Shown here: positions 8,316 through 16,613 of the stretch, in pieces
Layout: every line of letters starts with the position of its first letter
Position numbering within the stretch: position 1 is the first letter of the stretch
From: Sva-07 sp942492715
GTDB lineage: Bacteria > Actinomycetota > Acidimicrobiia > Acidimicrobiales > Ilumatobacteraceae
NCBI GenBank assembly: GCA_942492715.1
Contig: CALOFW010000018.1
Span: 372,001 to 436,000, forward strand
DNA length: 64,000 nt
Reading direction: 5' to 3'
Program-made: the position numbers and the translations under genes
Notes under the pieces: model-generated
Seen by the model: the letters and a program-made list of their open reading frames with translations, nothing else
What the model was told of the DNA's origin: nothing
Database searches by the model: none

Positions 8316-9814
8316 ACGCGTTGATCCCGCTGCCGATCATCGTGCCGCTGCTCGGCGCCGCGCTCTGCATGATCCTGGCCCAGGTCCGCTTGGCGCAGCG
8401 CGCAGTGAGCCTGGCAGCGCTCAGCAGCAACGTCGTGGTGGCGATCATGCTGTTCGTCGAGGTCGACGACGACGGCATCGTCGTCACCCAGGCCGGCGGG
8501 TGGCCGGCTCCGCTCGGTATCACCCTCGTGGTCGACCGGCTCTCGGCGGTGATGCTCGTCGTGTCGTCGTTGATGCTGCTGTCGGTGATGGTGTACGCGA
8601 TCGGCCAGGGGGCCGAGGAGTCGCGCTACGCCGCGTTCAACCCGGTGTATCTCGTGCTCGCAGCGGGCGTCTCGGCGAGTTTCATCACCGGCGACCTCTT
8701 CAACCTCTTCGTCGCGTTCGAGATGATGCTCGTGGCCAGCTATGTGCTGCTCACCCTCGGCGGTCGCCCCGACCAGGTGCGCGCCGGGATGTCCTACGTG
8801 GTGATCAGCCTCGTTGCCTCGACGTTCTTCGTCACCGCCCTCGCCGTGATCTACGCAGCGACCGGCACGGTCAACATGGCGCAACTCTCCGAACGCATGC
8901 CGGACCTGCCGGTCGGGGTCAGCACCGGATTCTCGTTGCTGCTGATCCTCGTGTTCGGCATCAAGGCTGGGCTCTTCCCGCTCTTCTTCTGGCTGCCGGA
9001 CAGCTACCCGACGGCGTCCGGGGCGATCACCGCGGTCTTCGCCGGCCTGCTCACCAAGGTCGGCGTGTACGCGATCATCCGCACCCAGACCCTGATCTTC
9101 CCGCCCGATGCACAGCAGGGCACGGTGCTGCTCGTGTTGGCCGGGCTGACGATGCTCGTCGGTGTGCTCGGAGCGCTCGCGCAGGACGACCTGCGACGGA
9201 TGCTGTCGTTCCACATCGTGAGCCACATCGGCTACATGATCTTCGGCCTCGCGTTGTTCACGCTCGCCGGCATCGCGGGCGCGGTGTTCTACGTCGTCCA
9301 CCACATCGTCGTCAAGACAGCCCTGTTCCTGGTGGCCGGCCTCGTCGTACGGCGTTCGGGATCGGACCGGCTGTCACGCGTCGGCGGCATGGTTCGCAGC
9401 GCCCCGATGATCGCGGTGCTGTTCGCGCTGCCGGCGCTGAGCATCGCCGGCATCCCGCCGTTCTCCGGATTCGTCGGCAAGTTCGCGCTCGTCAGCGCCG
9501 GTATCGACGCGGAGGACTGGCTGATCGTGGGCGTCAGCCTGGCCGTCAGCCTGTTGACGGTGTACGTGATGGTGCGCATCTGGTCGAACGTGTTCTGGGG
9601 TGAGTCGGAGGACCCGGCGATCGTCGCCTGGATCGAGTCCGACGACAGCCGGGTGCCGCGTGTCATGACCGCTGCCGCGGCGGCGGTCGTGGCGATGACG
9701 GTCGGGCTGATGATCTTCGCCGGGCCGTTGTACAACTATGCCGAACGCACCGCCGGCGACCTGCTCGCTCCCGAGACCTATGTCGACGCCGTCGTCGGAG
9801 GTGACACGCCGTGA
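8312..9814 (+). CDS. mrpD: Mrp-type Na+/H+ antiporter subunit D
   Basis: The 500-residue polytopic product belongs to the NuoN/MrpD antiporter family, with the conserved DLFNLFVAFEMMLVASYVLL helix and the FGIKAGLFPLFFWLPDSYPT segment holding the functional lysine. GTG 8312 overlaps the mrpC stop (GTGA). The same frame extends further upstream, but that part overlaps mrpB and mrpC and is not family-like. MrpD is the second proton-channel subunit of the complex. Confidence 0.9.
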   Translation: MNALIPLPIIVPLLGAALCMILAQVRLAQRAVSLAALSSNVVVAIMLFVEVDDDGIVVTQAGGWPAPLGITLVVDRLSAVMLVVSSLMLLSVMVYAIGQGAEESRYAAFNPVYLVLAAGVSASFITGDLFNLFVAFEMMLVASYVLLTLGGRPDQVRAGMSYVVISLVASTFFVTALAVIYAATGTVNMAQLSERMPDLPVGVSTGFSLLLILVFGIKAGLFPLFFWLPDSYPTASGAITAVFAGLLTKVGVYAIIRTQTLIFPPDAQQGTVLLVLAGLTMLVGVLGALAQDDLRRMLSFHIVSHIGYMIFGLALFTLAGIAGAVFYVVHHIVVKTALFLVAGLVVRRSGSDRLSRVGGMVRSAPMIAVLFALPALSIAGIPPFSGFVGKFALVSAGIDAEDWLIVGVSLAVSLLTVYVMVRIWSNVFWGESEDPAIVAWIESDDSRVPRVMTAAAAAVVAMTVGLMIFAGPLYNYAERTAGDLLAPETYVDAVVGGDTP

Positions 9815-10374
9815 CGCCCACCGTCCGCCTCCCGGCGCTCGTCATCTGGCTCACGATCGTCTGGGCGCTGCTGTGGGGCGACTTCCGCTTGGGCAACCTG
9901 CTCGCCGGGTTCGGCATCGCGCTGTTCGTCGTGTGGGTCGGCCGTCCGACCGACACCCACGTCACCCAGCTCACCTCGTTCCATCCGGTGTCGGCGGTCG
10001 CGTTCGTCGGCTACTTCGCCGTCGAACTGGTGAAGTCGAACCTCGAGGTGGCGTGGGCGGTGATCCGTCCCCGGCCGAATCTCAACACGGCGATCGTCGC
10101 CGTACCGATGCACGTTGCCTCCGACGGCATCGTCACGGTGGTGGCGAATGCCGTCACGCTCACGCCGGGAACGCTCACGGTCGACGTCCACGAACCCGGC
10201 GGCGACACGCCGCCGACGATCTACGTCCATGTGCTGCAGTTCGACGACGTCGAGTCGGTGCGCCGTGACGTCCTGCGTCTGGAGCAGCTGGCCGTCCGTG
10301 CGTTCGGGACCAAGCAACAGCGCGCCGCGATCGAACACGTGGTGGCCGACGCGCGCAGTGGAGGCGGCTCGTGA
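9811..10374 (+). CDS. mrpE: Mrp-type Na+/H+ antiporter subunit E
   Basis: The 187-residue product has the MnhE layout: N-terminal membrane helices with the family motif WGDFRLGNLLAGFGIAL, a helix in the VGYFAVELVKSNLEVAW region, then a cytosolic alpha/beta domain whose TPGTLTVDV segment is conserved. The GTG start overlaps the mrpD stop by 4 bases. The C-terminal 40 residues form a charged helix longer than in short homologues. Confidence 0.88.
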   Translation: MTPTVRLPALVIWLTIVWALLWGDFRLGNLLAGFGIALFVVWVGRPTDTHVTQLTSFHPVSAVAFVGYFAVELVKSNLEVAWAVIRPRPNLNTAIVAVPMHVASDGIVTVVANAVTLTPGTLTVDVHEPGGDTPPTIYVHVLQFDDVESVRRDVLRLEQLAVRAFGTKQQRAAIEHVVADARSGGGS

Positions 10375-10625
10375 ACGCCGTCGCGATGATCATGCTGTCG
10401 ATCGGTGCGGCGGGGTTCATGTACCGCCTGCTGCGCGGTCCGAGCCTGCCCGATCGCGTCGTCGGTCTCGACGGGCTGTTGTCGATCGTGGTGATCGGCA
10501 TCATCGTCGCCGCGGCCCGGTCGAGCAGCGGTGGCATCACGATCGAGACCGTCCTGGTGGCGGTGTTCGTCGGCTTCGTCGGCACCACGGCGCTGTCACG
10601 GTTCATCGAGCGGAGGGGGAACTGA
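10371..10625 (+). CDS. mrpF: Mrp-type Na+/H+ antiporter subunit F
   Basis: The 84-residue, three-helix product carries the MrpF/MnhF core RGPSLPDRVVGLD after the first helix, a hallmark of the family. GTG 10371 overlaps the mrpE stop. A GGAGGGGG run near its end forms the ribosome-binding site of mrpG. Confidence 0.88.
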   Translation: MNAVAMIMLSIGAAGFMYRLLRGPSLPDRVVGLDGLLSIVVIGIIVAAARSSSGGITIETVLVAVFVGFVGTTALSRFIERRGN

Positions 10626-10951
10626 TGGACACGTTCGCCGAGGCGCTGCTCGTTGCGGGGTCCGCGCTGGCGATGATCGGCGGCATCGGCGCCTACCGGT
10701 TCCCCGATCTGTTCTCGCGGATGCACGCTGCGGCTAAGGCGCCCACGTTGGCGTTGATCCTCGTCGCCATCGGCGCCGCGATCGAGATCGGGACGCTGCT
10801 CGCCGCCACCACCCTCCTCCTGGTGGTGGTGCTCCAGCTGTTGTCGTCGCCGGTGGGCGCGCATGCGCTCAGCCGGGCGTCGCGCCGTCAGATCGCGATT
10901 CCGCTCGACGACATCGACCAGCTCAGTGCCGACGAGGACGCCGACCGCTGA
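10625..10951 (+). CDS. mrpG: Mrp-type Na+/H+ antiporter subunit G
   Basis: The 108-residue product completes the operon. It shows the MnhG/PhaG pattern of three membrane helices with GAYRFPDLFSRMHAAAKAPT between helices 1 and 2. Its ATG shares one base with the mrpF stop and is preceded by a purine-rich GGAGGGGG. The C-terminal tail is acidic. With all seven subunits adjacent, the operon encodes a full-length group 1-type Mrp complex. Confidence 0.9.
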   Translation: MDTFAEALLVAGSALAMIGGIGAYRFPDLFSRMHAAAKAPTLALILVAIGAAIEIGTLLAATTLLLVVVLQLLSSPVGAHALSRASRRQIAIPLDDIDQLSADEDADR

Positions 10952-10976
10952 TCATCCGGCTTCGGGAGTTGGCAGG

Positions 10977-11687
10977 TCAGGTCTGGACGATGCGGATCGA
11001 CTGGATCTCGACCGGTTGCGACGGTTCGCCGGACGGGGTGCCGGCTGCGGCCATCGCCGCCACCGCGGTGTCGAAGCCGTCGGTGACCTGACCGAACAAC
11101 GAGTACTCGGGCGGCAGCGCCGCTCCGTCGCTGCCGGTGATGATGAAGAACTGGCTGCCGCCGCTGTCGGGGGCGGCCGTCTTGGCCATCGCGATCGAGC
11201 CGATCTCGTACTCGCCCGGTGCCGGCGGCTCGTCGACGATCGTGTAGCCGGGGCCACCGGTGCCGGTGCCCGTGGGATCGCCGCACTGCACCACGAAGTT
11301 GGGGATGATGCGATGGCAGATCGTGTCGTCGAAGTACTGGTTCCGAGCCAGGAAGACGAAGTTGTTCGCGGCCACCGGTGCGCTGCCGGGGTCGAGCAGG
11401 ATGGTGAACTCGCCCTGGTTCGTGGTGACGACCGCCTCGTAGGTTGCTCCCGCCTCGAGACAGGTCGGCGGTGCTGCGTCGAACTGCCGGGTCTGCTCGT
11501 CGGCGCCGTCGACAGGCGGGCAGTCGGCCGATGCTGCGGCGTCGCCGGTGCCGGTGGTGTCGGCTGCTGCCGGATCGGTCGCGGCGGCCTGCTCGGCGGC
11601 CGCAGTACCCGAGTCGTCGCTGCCGCAGGCACTGGCCGCCACGACGAGCGCGGCAACGAGGGTGGCGAGGATCCGACGATGGCTCAT
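10977..11687 (-). CDS. Cyclophilin-type peptidyl-prolyl isomerase, lipoprotein
   Basis: The 236-residue product begins with a lipoprotein signal peptide (lipobox ASAC, Cys21), followed by an Ala/Thr/Asp-rich linker to about residue 55 and then a cyclophilin domain: TNQGEFTILLD, FDDTICHRIIPNFVVQCGDP, GSIAMAKT and SQFFIITG. The catalytic Arg of the FHR motif is present as HRI. It would assist proline isomerisation in secreted proteins at the outer face of the membrane. The gene follows the small membrane-protein gene by one base and converges on mrpG. Confidence 0.88.
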   Translation of the reverse strand: MSHRRILATLVAALVVAASACGSDDSGTAAAEQAAATDPAAADTTGTGDAAASADCPPVDGADEQTRQFDAAPPTCLEAGATYEAVVTTNQGEFTILLDPGSAPVAANNFVFLARNQYFDDTICHRIIPNFVVQCGDPTGTGTGGPGYTIVDEPPAPGEYEIGSIAMAKTAAPDSGGSQFFIITGSDGAALPPEYSLFGQVTDGFDTAVAAMAAAGTPSGEPSQPVEIQSIRIVQT

Positions 11688-11688
11688 C

Positions 11689-11976
11689 TCAGCCCTCGGT
11701 GCCGTCGGCCGGGGTCGTCGGGGCCGGAACGGTGTCGGCGGGAACGGTGTCAGCGGGTTGGGTGACGACGGGCTGGGTGACGATGGGCTGGACCGGGGTC
11801 GGATCGTCCTCGCCGACGAAATTGCTGGCGATCCATGCCAGGAGGAACACGCCGGCGACGGCGCCCACGCCGATCAGGATCCAGCGTGTCGTGGATCGAC
11901 GACTCGCCTGCTTCTCCAGCTGTTGTTGCTTGAGCGCTCGGTTGGCCTTCTGGCGTTCGCGTTTCTCGGTTCCCAC
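11689..11976 (-). CDS. Small single-pass membrane protein upstream of the cyclophilin
   Basis: The 95-residue product starts at GTG 11976 and has three parts: a basic N-terminus rich in Lys/Arg/Gln (TEKRERQKANRALKQQQ), one membrane helix (about residues 33-52) and an extracytoplasmic Pro/Thr/Val-rich tail with repeated TQP and TVPA units. The pairing of such a protein with a cyclophilin recurs in actinobacteria, but I know no function. The stop codon lies one base from the cyclophilin start, so the two are translationally coupled. The frame is open to 12096, but that upstream part does not look like a natural N-terminus. Confidence 0.6.
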   Translation of the reverse strand: MGTEKRERQKANRALKQQQLEKQASRRSTTRWILIGVGAVAGVFLLAWIASNFVGEDDPTPVQPIVTQPVVTQPADTVPADTVPAPTTPADGTEG

Positions 11977-12098
11977 AGGAGCGGCACGATACCGCCCAAC
12001 CGGCGGCGGTGACCGGCACGCTCCCATCTCAAGTCGACCGACCCGTCGTCCGATACAGCAGTCGGCGGCATCAGCATTCGAGGGAACACGGCACAAAG

Positions 12099-13076
12099 GT
12101 GGACACGGCAGTGAGGTGGGCAGGGCGACTGCTCGTCGGCGCGTCCATCGCCCTGTGGCTCACCTGGCTCGGGTGGCGGTTGGCAACGATGAACGGGGTC
12201 GTCGGGGCGGTGGTGTTCGTGCTGGAGGTGGTGGCCCTCTCGGTGGCGGTCGTGCTGTCGGCATCGCTCTGGAACGCTCCGCACGGTGTCGCAACCGGCG
12301 CGCAACGGCGCGCGGCGCGTCGCGGCGACAGCCCACTGCCCGAGACGGTCGCGGTGGTGGTCGGGCTCGACCACCCCGACTCGGCTCCACCCGACCGGGT
12401 GGGCACCGACGACACCGGCGAGGTCGCGTGGGCCCGGCGCGGCGTTCGAGCGCTCAATCCCTGGTCGACCTCGACGCGGCCGACGCTCGCGCAGGCCGGC
12501 TGGTCGGTGGTGGCGATCGAGGGCATCCGACGCATGGCCTTCGTCGTCGCCCTGGGACTGGTGCTCCTCACGGGGCGCTTCCCCTTCGAAGTACCCCGTT
12601 GGGAGTGGCTCGCACTGCTCGCTGTCTCGCAGCTGCTCCTCGCCTGTGGCCACTACCTGCTCTCGGACGGCCTCCTGCTGCCCGGTGCCCGGCTGCGCTG
12701 GTCGATGGCTTCCGTCGGCGCCGGGCTCGGCGACGGCACGTCGCGGACCGGTCTCCCGATCCGCTGGACCTCGACGCTCGCCACGATGGTGGCGTTGAAC
12801 CTCGTGGTCTCGTTGCGCGGGCTCAGCGACCGGTGGACGCATGGTCTCGGTGTGATGGCCCATGACGAACGCGTGGTCGCGATGCTGGCGGCCGCCTGGT
12901 TCGTGGCGTGGGGTTTCGTGTCGCTGCGGTCGCTGCCACATCCCGAGCTCGGCTACTACGGCGCCACCCGTCGTCTCGAGGAGACCTCGACTCGTCGTCT
13001 CGCACTGGGGGCAACGCTGGCGGTCGCGGCGATCGGCCTCGTCGCCGGAGTGCTGCCGGGCGGCACGCCCGCATGA
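12099..13076 (+). CDS. Polytopic membrane protein of unknown function
   Basis: From GTG 12099 the product has 325 residues with about six membrane helices: two near the N-terminus, a 90-residue polar loop containing ARRGVRALNPWS, then paired helices and a final helix before the C-terminus. I see no transporter or enzyme motif. The start is uncertain; the frame is open from GTG 12009, but the first 30 residues of that version are polar and unremarkable. It is divergent from the small membrane protein and cyclophilin genes. Confidence 0.5.
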   Translation: MDTAVRWAGRLLVGASIALWLTWLGWRLATMNGVVGAVVFVLEVVALSVAVVLSASLWNAPHGVATGAQRRAARRGDSPLPETVAVVVGLDHPDSAPPDRVGTDDTGEVAWARRGVRALNPWSTSTRPTLAQAGWSVVAIEGIRRMAFVVALGLVLLTGRFPFEVPRWEWLALLAVSQLLLACGHYLLSDGLLLPGARLRWSMASVGAGLGDGTSRTGLPIRWTSTLATMVALNLVVSLRGLSDRWTHGLGVMAHDERVVAMLAAAWFVAWGFVSLRSLPHPELGYYGATRRLEETSTRRLALGATLAVAAIGLVAGVLPGGTPA

Positions 13077-13143
13077 GCGCGGTCGGTCGACCCGCGTCGA
13101 CCACGCGCAACGACCGAACCCCCGATGACGGTCGGCGCACTTG

Positions 13144-13149
13144 TAGATT
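13144..13149 (+). promoter_or_regulatory. -10 box of the ThiS/MoaD-like gene
   Basis: TAGATT ends 7 bases before GTG 13157. This supports a leaderless transcript and the GTG rather than the ATG nine bases further on. Confidence 0.55.
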
Positions 13150-13156
13150 GGACGAC

Positions 13157-13399
13157 GTGCCCACCATGCGACTCTTCGCCTCGGCACGCGAGGCCGCGGG
13201 AATCGGCACCGACACGTTCGACGGCAGCACCGTCAGCGACGTGTTGGCGGCGGCCGAGCAGCGCTACGGGCCCACGTTCAGCGACGTGCTGAGCACCTGC
13301 CGCATCTGGGTGAACGGTGATGCTGCCAATGCCGACATGCCCGTCGGCCCCACTGACGAGGTGGCAGTCCTGCCGCCCGTGTCCGGAGGAAGTACGTGA
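13157..13399 (+). CDS. ThiS/MoaD-family ubiquitin-like sulfur carrier protein
   Basis: The 80-residue product has the beta-grasp pattern of MoaD/ThiS: TMRLFASAREAAG, a helix with DVLAAAEQRYG, the WVNGDAA turn and the C-terminal DEVAVLPPVSGG. Such proteins carry sulfur as a C-terminal thiocarboxylate after adenylation by an E1-like enzyme. Oddly, the Gly-Gly is not terminal but is followed by Ser-Thr, so it would need trimming or may not be a classical carrier. No moaE, moeB or thiG is nearby. It overlaps the next gene by 4 bases. Confidence 0.75.
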   Translation: MPTMRLFASAREAAGIGTDTFDGSTVSDVLAAAEQRYGPTFSDVLSTCRIWVNGDAANADMPVGPTDEVAVLPPVSGGST

Positions 13400-13887
13400 C
13401 GATGAGCGACCTGTCAGACCCGTCCGAATTGTCGTTGCCCGAGTTGCGCAGCCTGCGTCAGCAACTCCAGCACGAGGACGACGCCGTCTCCTACGCTCGT
13501 CGCGTCGCGCAGGCCCGGTTCGATCTCGTCAAGGCCGAAACGCTGCGGCGCACGGCCGACTCCGGGGCCTCGGACGACCTGCGGACCGTGTTGTCACAAC
13601 ACCTCACCGGAGGTCCGGCGCGTCCGCCGCGCCCCACCGAAGATCTCAGCGATCACCCTCTCGCCGTCGAACTCGACGAGTTGTGTGCCGAAGGCGGCCT
13701 CGGCCACATCAAGGAACTCGACGATGCGCAACTGGCGGAGTTGGCCGCGGCGATCGGTGAGTTCGAGCGCCGTGTCTCGTCGGATCGACGCGAGCGGTTC
13801 GATCGTCTCGATGCACTGAGCGCAGAGCTCGTCCGTCGGTACCGCGACGGCGAAGCGGACGTCGACACGCTGCTCGCCGACAGCTGA
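13396..13887 (+). CDS. Probable RsiG-family protein (c-di-GMP-responsive anti-sigma factor)
   Basis: The 163-residue product is two long helices joined by a Pro-rich linker. Helix 1 contains Asp28-x3-Ser32-x2-Arg35-x3-Gln39-x3-Asp43 and helix 2 contains Glu124-x3-Ser128-x2-Arg131-x3-Phe135-x3-Asp139. These are near-perfect copies of the E(X)3S(X)2R(X)3Q(X)3D c-di-GMP signature of RsiG, the antiparallel coiled-coil anti-sigma factor that holds WhiG in Streptomyces. Deviations are Asp for Glu in the first motif and Phe for Gln in the second. Homologues are often annotated as aerial mycelium formation proteins. The partner sigma factor is not in the window. Start ATG/GTG overlaps the ThiS/MoaD-like gene, and mshA follows 57 bases later. 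Confidence 0.65.
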   Translation: MTMSDLSDPSELSLPELRSLRQQLQHEDDAVSYARRVAQARFDLVKAETLRRTADSGASDDLRTVLSQHLTGGPARPPRPTEDLSDHPLAVELDELCAEGGLGHIKELDDAQLAELAAAIGEFERRVSSDRRERFDRLDALSAELVRRYRDGEADVDTLLADS

Positions 13888-13908
13888 ACCCGCCGCGCCC
13901 GCCTCGGC

Positions 13909-13936
13909 GGGAAGAACCGGACCCTGGTTAGGGTTT
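13909..13936 (+). promoter_or_regulatory. mshA promoter: -10 box TAGGGT and possible SigR-type element
   Basis: TAGGGT (13929-13934) lies 10 bases before GTG 13945. Overlapping it, GGGAAG (13909-13914), 18 bases and GTTT (13933-13936) resemble the SigR/SigH consensus GGAAT-N18-GTT with one mismatch. A thiol-stress sigma controlling a mycothiol gene is known in related bacteria. Confidence 0.4.
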
Positions 13937-13944
13937 GTCCGGTC

Positions 13945-15159
13945 GTGCAGCGCGCAGCAGTCATCTCCCTCCACACCTCACCGCTCGCCCAGCCCGGGTC
14001 GGGTGACAGCGGCGGCATGAACGTGTACGTGCGCGAACTCGTCTCCGCGCTCGCACAGGCGGGCGTCGAGTGCACCACGTTCACCCGCGCCGACCGCGCC
14101 GGATTGCCTCGTGAGGTCGTCGTCGAACCGGGCCACCGGGTCGTCCACATCGAAGCGGGTCCGCACCATCTCCCGAAAGAGGCGCTGCCGGAGGTCGTCG
14201 ACGAGTTCCGGCGCGGCGTGCTCGACTGGTACGCCGACGAGGAGCTCCCCGAGGTGATCCACGGGAACTACTGGCTGAGCGGCATCGTCGGGCACCATCT
14301 CAAGCACGAACTCGACGTCCCGTTCGTGTCGACGTTCCACACACTGGCGCGTATCAAGGCGGCCGCCGGCGATCCCGAATCGACGCTGCGCGATCGCAGC
14401 GAGGCCGAGATCGTGCAGTGTGCCGACGCGATCTGCGTGAGTTGCGTCGAGGAGGAGGACCAGTTCCGGTTGCACTACGGCAACCCGCGAGGCCGACTCG
14501 AGATCATCGCGCCGGGCGTCGAGCACGCGTTCTTCGCCCCGGGTGACCAGGCCGGTGCGCGCCGAGCGCTCGGTTTCGACCTCGACCGATCACTGCTGCT
14601 CTTCGTCGGTCGCATCCAGCCGCTCAAGGGTCCCGACGTCGCGATCCGGGCGTTGTACGAACTCGGCGACCCGACCGCGGAGCTCGTGATCGTCGGCGGC
14701 GCGAGCGGTGCCGACGGCGACGCGGAGACCCAGCGAGCGCACTTGTTGGTCGACGAACTCGGCCTGCACGATCGTGTCCGCTTCGTCGAACCGCAACCGC
14801 ACCACATCCTGTCCACCTACTACCGCGCTGCCGACGTCGTGTTGGCGCCGAGCCGCAGCGAGAGTTTCGGGCTGGTCGCCCTCGAAGCCGCCGCATGCGG
14901 TGTGCCTGTCGTGGCGAGCGCTGTCGGTGGGCTGCTGAGCCTGGTCGACGACGGTCGAACGGGCCGCCTGATCGACGGGCGCGATCCCACCCCCTACGCG
15001 CGCGCGGTGGCCGAGATCCTCGGCGACGACGGCCTTCGAGCGTCGATGGGTGCCGCCGCAGTCGAGCGGGCACGTCGCTACACGTGGAGCTTCGCCGCCG
15101 CTCGCCTGCGGCGCCTGTACGCCGACCTGACCGTGCGGGAACGGGTGACCTGCCAGTGA
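13945..15159 (+). CDS. mshA: D-inositol-3-phosphate glycosyltransferase (mycothiol biosynthesis)
   Basis: The 404-residue GT4 enzyme shows the MshA N-terminus SLHTSPLAQPGSGDSGGMNV, a GNYWLSG segment, FHTLAR, and in the C-terminal Rossmann lobe FVGRIQPLKGPD and the nucleotide-sugar E-x7-E motif ESFGLVALEAAACGVPVVAS. It transfers N-acetylglucosamine from UDP-GlcNAc to inositol-3-phosphate, the first step of mycothiol synthesis, in the cytosol. The downstream YbjN gene repeats the mshA-YbjN order known from mycobacteria, which strengthens the call. The sigR/rsrA pair elsewhere in the window fits a mycothiol-based redox system. Confidence 0.9.
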   Translation: MQRAAVISLHTSPLAQPGSGDSGGMNVYVRELVSALAQAGVECTTFTRADRAGLPREVVVEPGHRVVHIEAGPHHLPKEALPEVVDEFRRGVLDWYADEELPEVIHGNYWLSGIVGHHLKHELDVPFVSTFHTLARIKAAAGDPESTLRDRSEAEIVQCADAICVSCVEEEDQFRLHYGNPRGRLEIIAPGVEHAFFAPGDQAGARRALGFDLDRSLLLFVGRIQPLKGPDVAIRALYELGDPTAELVIVGGASGADGDAETQRAHLLVDELGLHDRVRFVEPQPHHILSTYYRAADVVLAPSRSESFGLVALEAAACGVPVVASAVGGLLSLVDDGRTGRLIDGRDPTPYARAVAEILGDDGLRASMGAAAVERARRYTWSFAAARLRRLYADLTVRERVTCQ

Positions 15160-15614
15160 CCGAGGCCTACGAGCCGAGCGAGCTGGCGGTGCTCGAGCGT
15201 CGCATCGACGAATGGCTCGCCGAACTCGCCGCCGCCGACGACCGCATCGTCGCGATCGATCGCGATGTCGACGCCATCCGGTGGTACGTGCGGATGCGCG
15301 GTGACGACAAGGAGTTCACGACGGTCTGGTTCACGCTCGGGCAGCGGATGTTGCGCTACGAGACCTACGTGATGCCTGCGCCGGAGGAGAACGACGCCGA
15401 GCTCTACGAGCAACTGCTGCGTCGCAACGACCGTCTCGTCGGTGCGCACTTCTCCATCGGCACCGAGGATGCGATCTTCCTGCGCGGGGAGATGCCGGTG
15501 GGGCAGGTCACGCTCGCGGAAGTCGACCGCGTGCTCGGCACGCTGTACTCGCATGTCGAGCAGTGCTTCCAGGCCCTGCTGCGGATCGGGTTCCGCAGTC
15601 GCTTCGCTCCCTGA
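15156..15614 (+). CDS. YbjN-domain protein downstream of mshA
   Basis: The 152-residue product begins at GTG 15156, overlapping the mshA stop. It has a YbjN/CesT-like alpha-beta fold: WYVRMRGDDKEFTTVWFTLG, LRYETYVMPAP, NDRLVGAHFSIGTEDAIFLRG and a long C-terminal helix. YbjN proteins have a chaperone-like fold and no settled activity; in mycobacteria a homologue follows mshA. Co-translation suggests a function linked to mycothiol or cell-envelope stress (inference). Confidence 0.78.
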   Translation: MTEAYEPSELAVLERRIDEWLAELAAADDRIVAIDRDVDAIRWYVRMRGDDKEFTTVWFTLGQRMLRYETYVMPAPEENDAELYEQLLRRNDRLVGAHFSIGTEDAIFLRGEMPVGQVTLAEVDRVLGTLYSHVEQCFQALLRIGFRSRFAP

Positions 15615-15749
15615 GCCCGCACCCGACCCGCCCGCGCCCCCGATCGTCTCGGTTGTTCCCTCGGTGACGCCCCGGCACCCACTGGCCGCGGTCCGGATGG
15701 GTGCACTCGGGGGAGTCGGTCTGTCGTCTGTGCCCATCCGGGCGCTCGG

Positions 15750-15755
15750 TAACGT
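15750..15755 (+). promoter_or_regulatory. -10 box of proC
   Basis: TAACGT ends 6 bases before the ATG of proC, consistent with a leaderless transcript. Confidence 0.55.
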
Positions 15756-15761
15756 GGCGAC

Positions 15762-16544
15762 ATGTACGACCTGGTGATCGTCGGTGGGGGCAACATGGGA
15801 GCAGCGTTGCTCGGCGGGTTGCTCGACTCGGGGCTGGTCCGGCCACCGTCGGTCGCCGTGATCGAGGTCGTCGAAGCTCGCCGAGCCGAGCTGGTCGAGT
15901 CGTTCCCCGGCGTGACGGCGACCGCCGACGTGCCGGCCTGCCGTGCGGCGGTCCTCGCGGTGAAGCCGGGCGACATCCCCACCGCGGCGACCGCCGCCGC
16001 ATCAGCCGGAGCCACCCGCGTGCTCTCGATCGCAGCCGGCGTTCGCCTCTCCACGATCGAGGCCGCGACCGGCCCCGCCGTCGCCGTGGTGAGGGCGATG
16101 CCGAACACGCCCGCCCTCGTGCGCCTCGGGGCCTCGGCGATCGCCGCGGGAACGATGGCGCAACCCGACGACGTTGCGTGGGCGGAGTCGGTCCTGTCGG
16201 CCGTCGGCACCGTCGAACGGGTGACCGAACCCGAGCTCGACCTGTTCACGGGCGTCGCCGGTTCAGGGCCGGCCTACGTGTTCCTGGTCGCCGAGGCGCT
16301 CACCGAGGCGGCGGTCGCCGAAGGGATGGCGCGCCCCGTCGCCGAGCGCGTGGTGCAGCAACTGCTGCTCGGCTCCGCGACGCTCTTGGCCCGCGAGGGT
16401 GATCCGGCGCTGCTGCGTGAGCGCGTCACGTCACCGGGGGGAACGACCGCTGCCGGGCTCCGGGTCCTCGACTCGCTCGACGTGCGAGCGGCGTTCGCAG
16501 CGGCGGTCCGAGCCGCAACGGAGCGCAGCCGCGAACTCGGTTGA
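15762..16544 (+). CDS. proC: Pyrroline-5-carboxylate reductase
   Basis: The 260-residue product has the NADP-binding loop GGGNMG (residues 8-13), VKPGDIP, the MPNTPALV motif and the C-terminal dimerisation helix region LDLFTGVAGSGPAYVF followed by the VTSPGGTT signature. It reduces 1-pyrroline-5-carboxylate to proline, the last step of proline synthesis. mshA-YbjN-proC order is shared with other actinobacteria. Confidence 0.93.
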   Translation: MYDLVIVGGGNMGAALLGGLLDSGLVRPPSVAVIEVVEARRAELVESFPGVTATADVPACRAAVLAVKPGDIPTAATAAASAGATRVLSIAAGVRLSTIEAATGPAVAVVRAMPNTPALVRLGASAIAAGTMAQPDDVAWAESVLSAVGTVERVTEPELDLFTGVAGSGPAYVFLVAEALTEAAVAEGMARPVAERVVQQLLLGSATLLAREGDPALLRERVTSPGGTTAAGLRVLDSLDVRAAFAAAVRAATERSRELG

Positions 16545-16613
16545 CCCTGCTCGCGTGCCGGGACCGGAGCATGCAACCCCGAAATTCCAACGATGTTTTT
16601 CAGGTGTGCCTCT

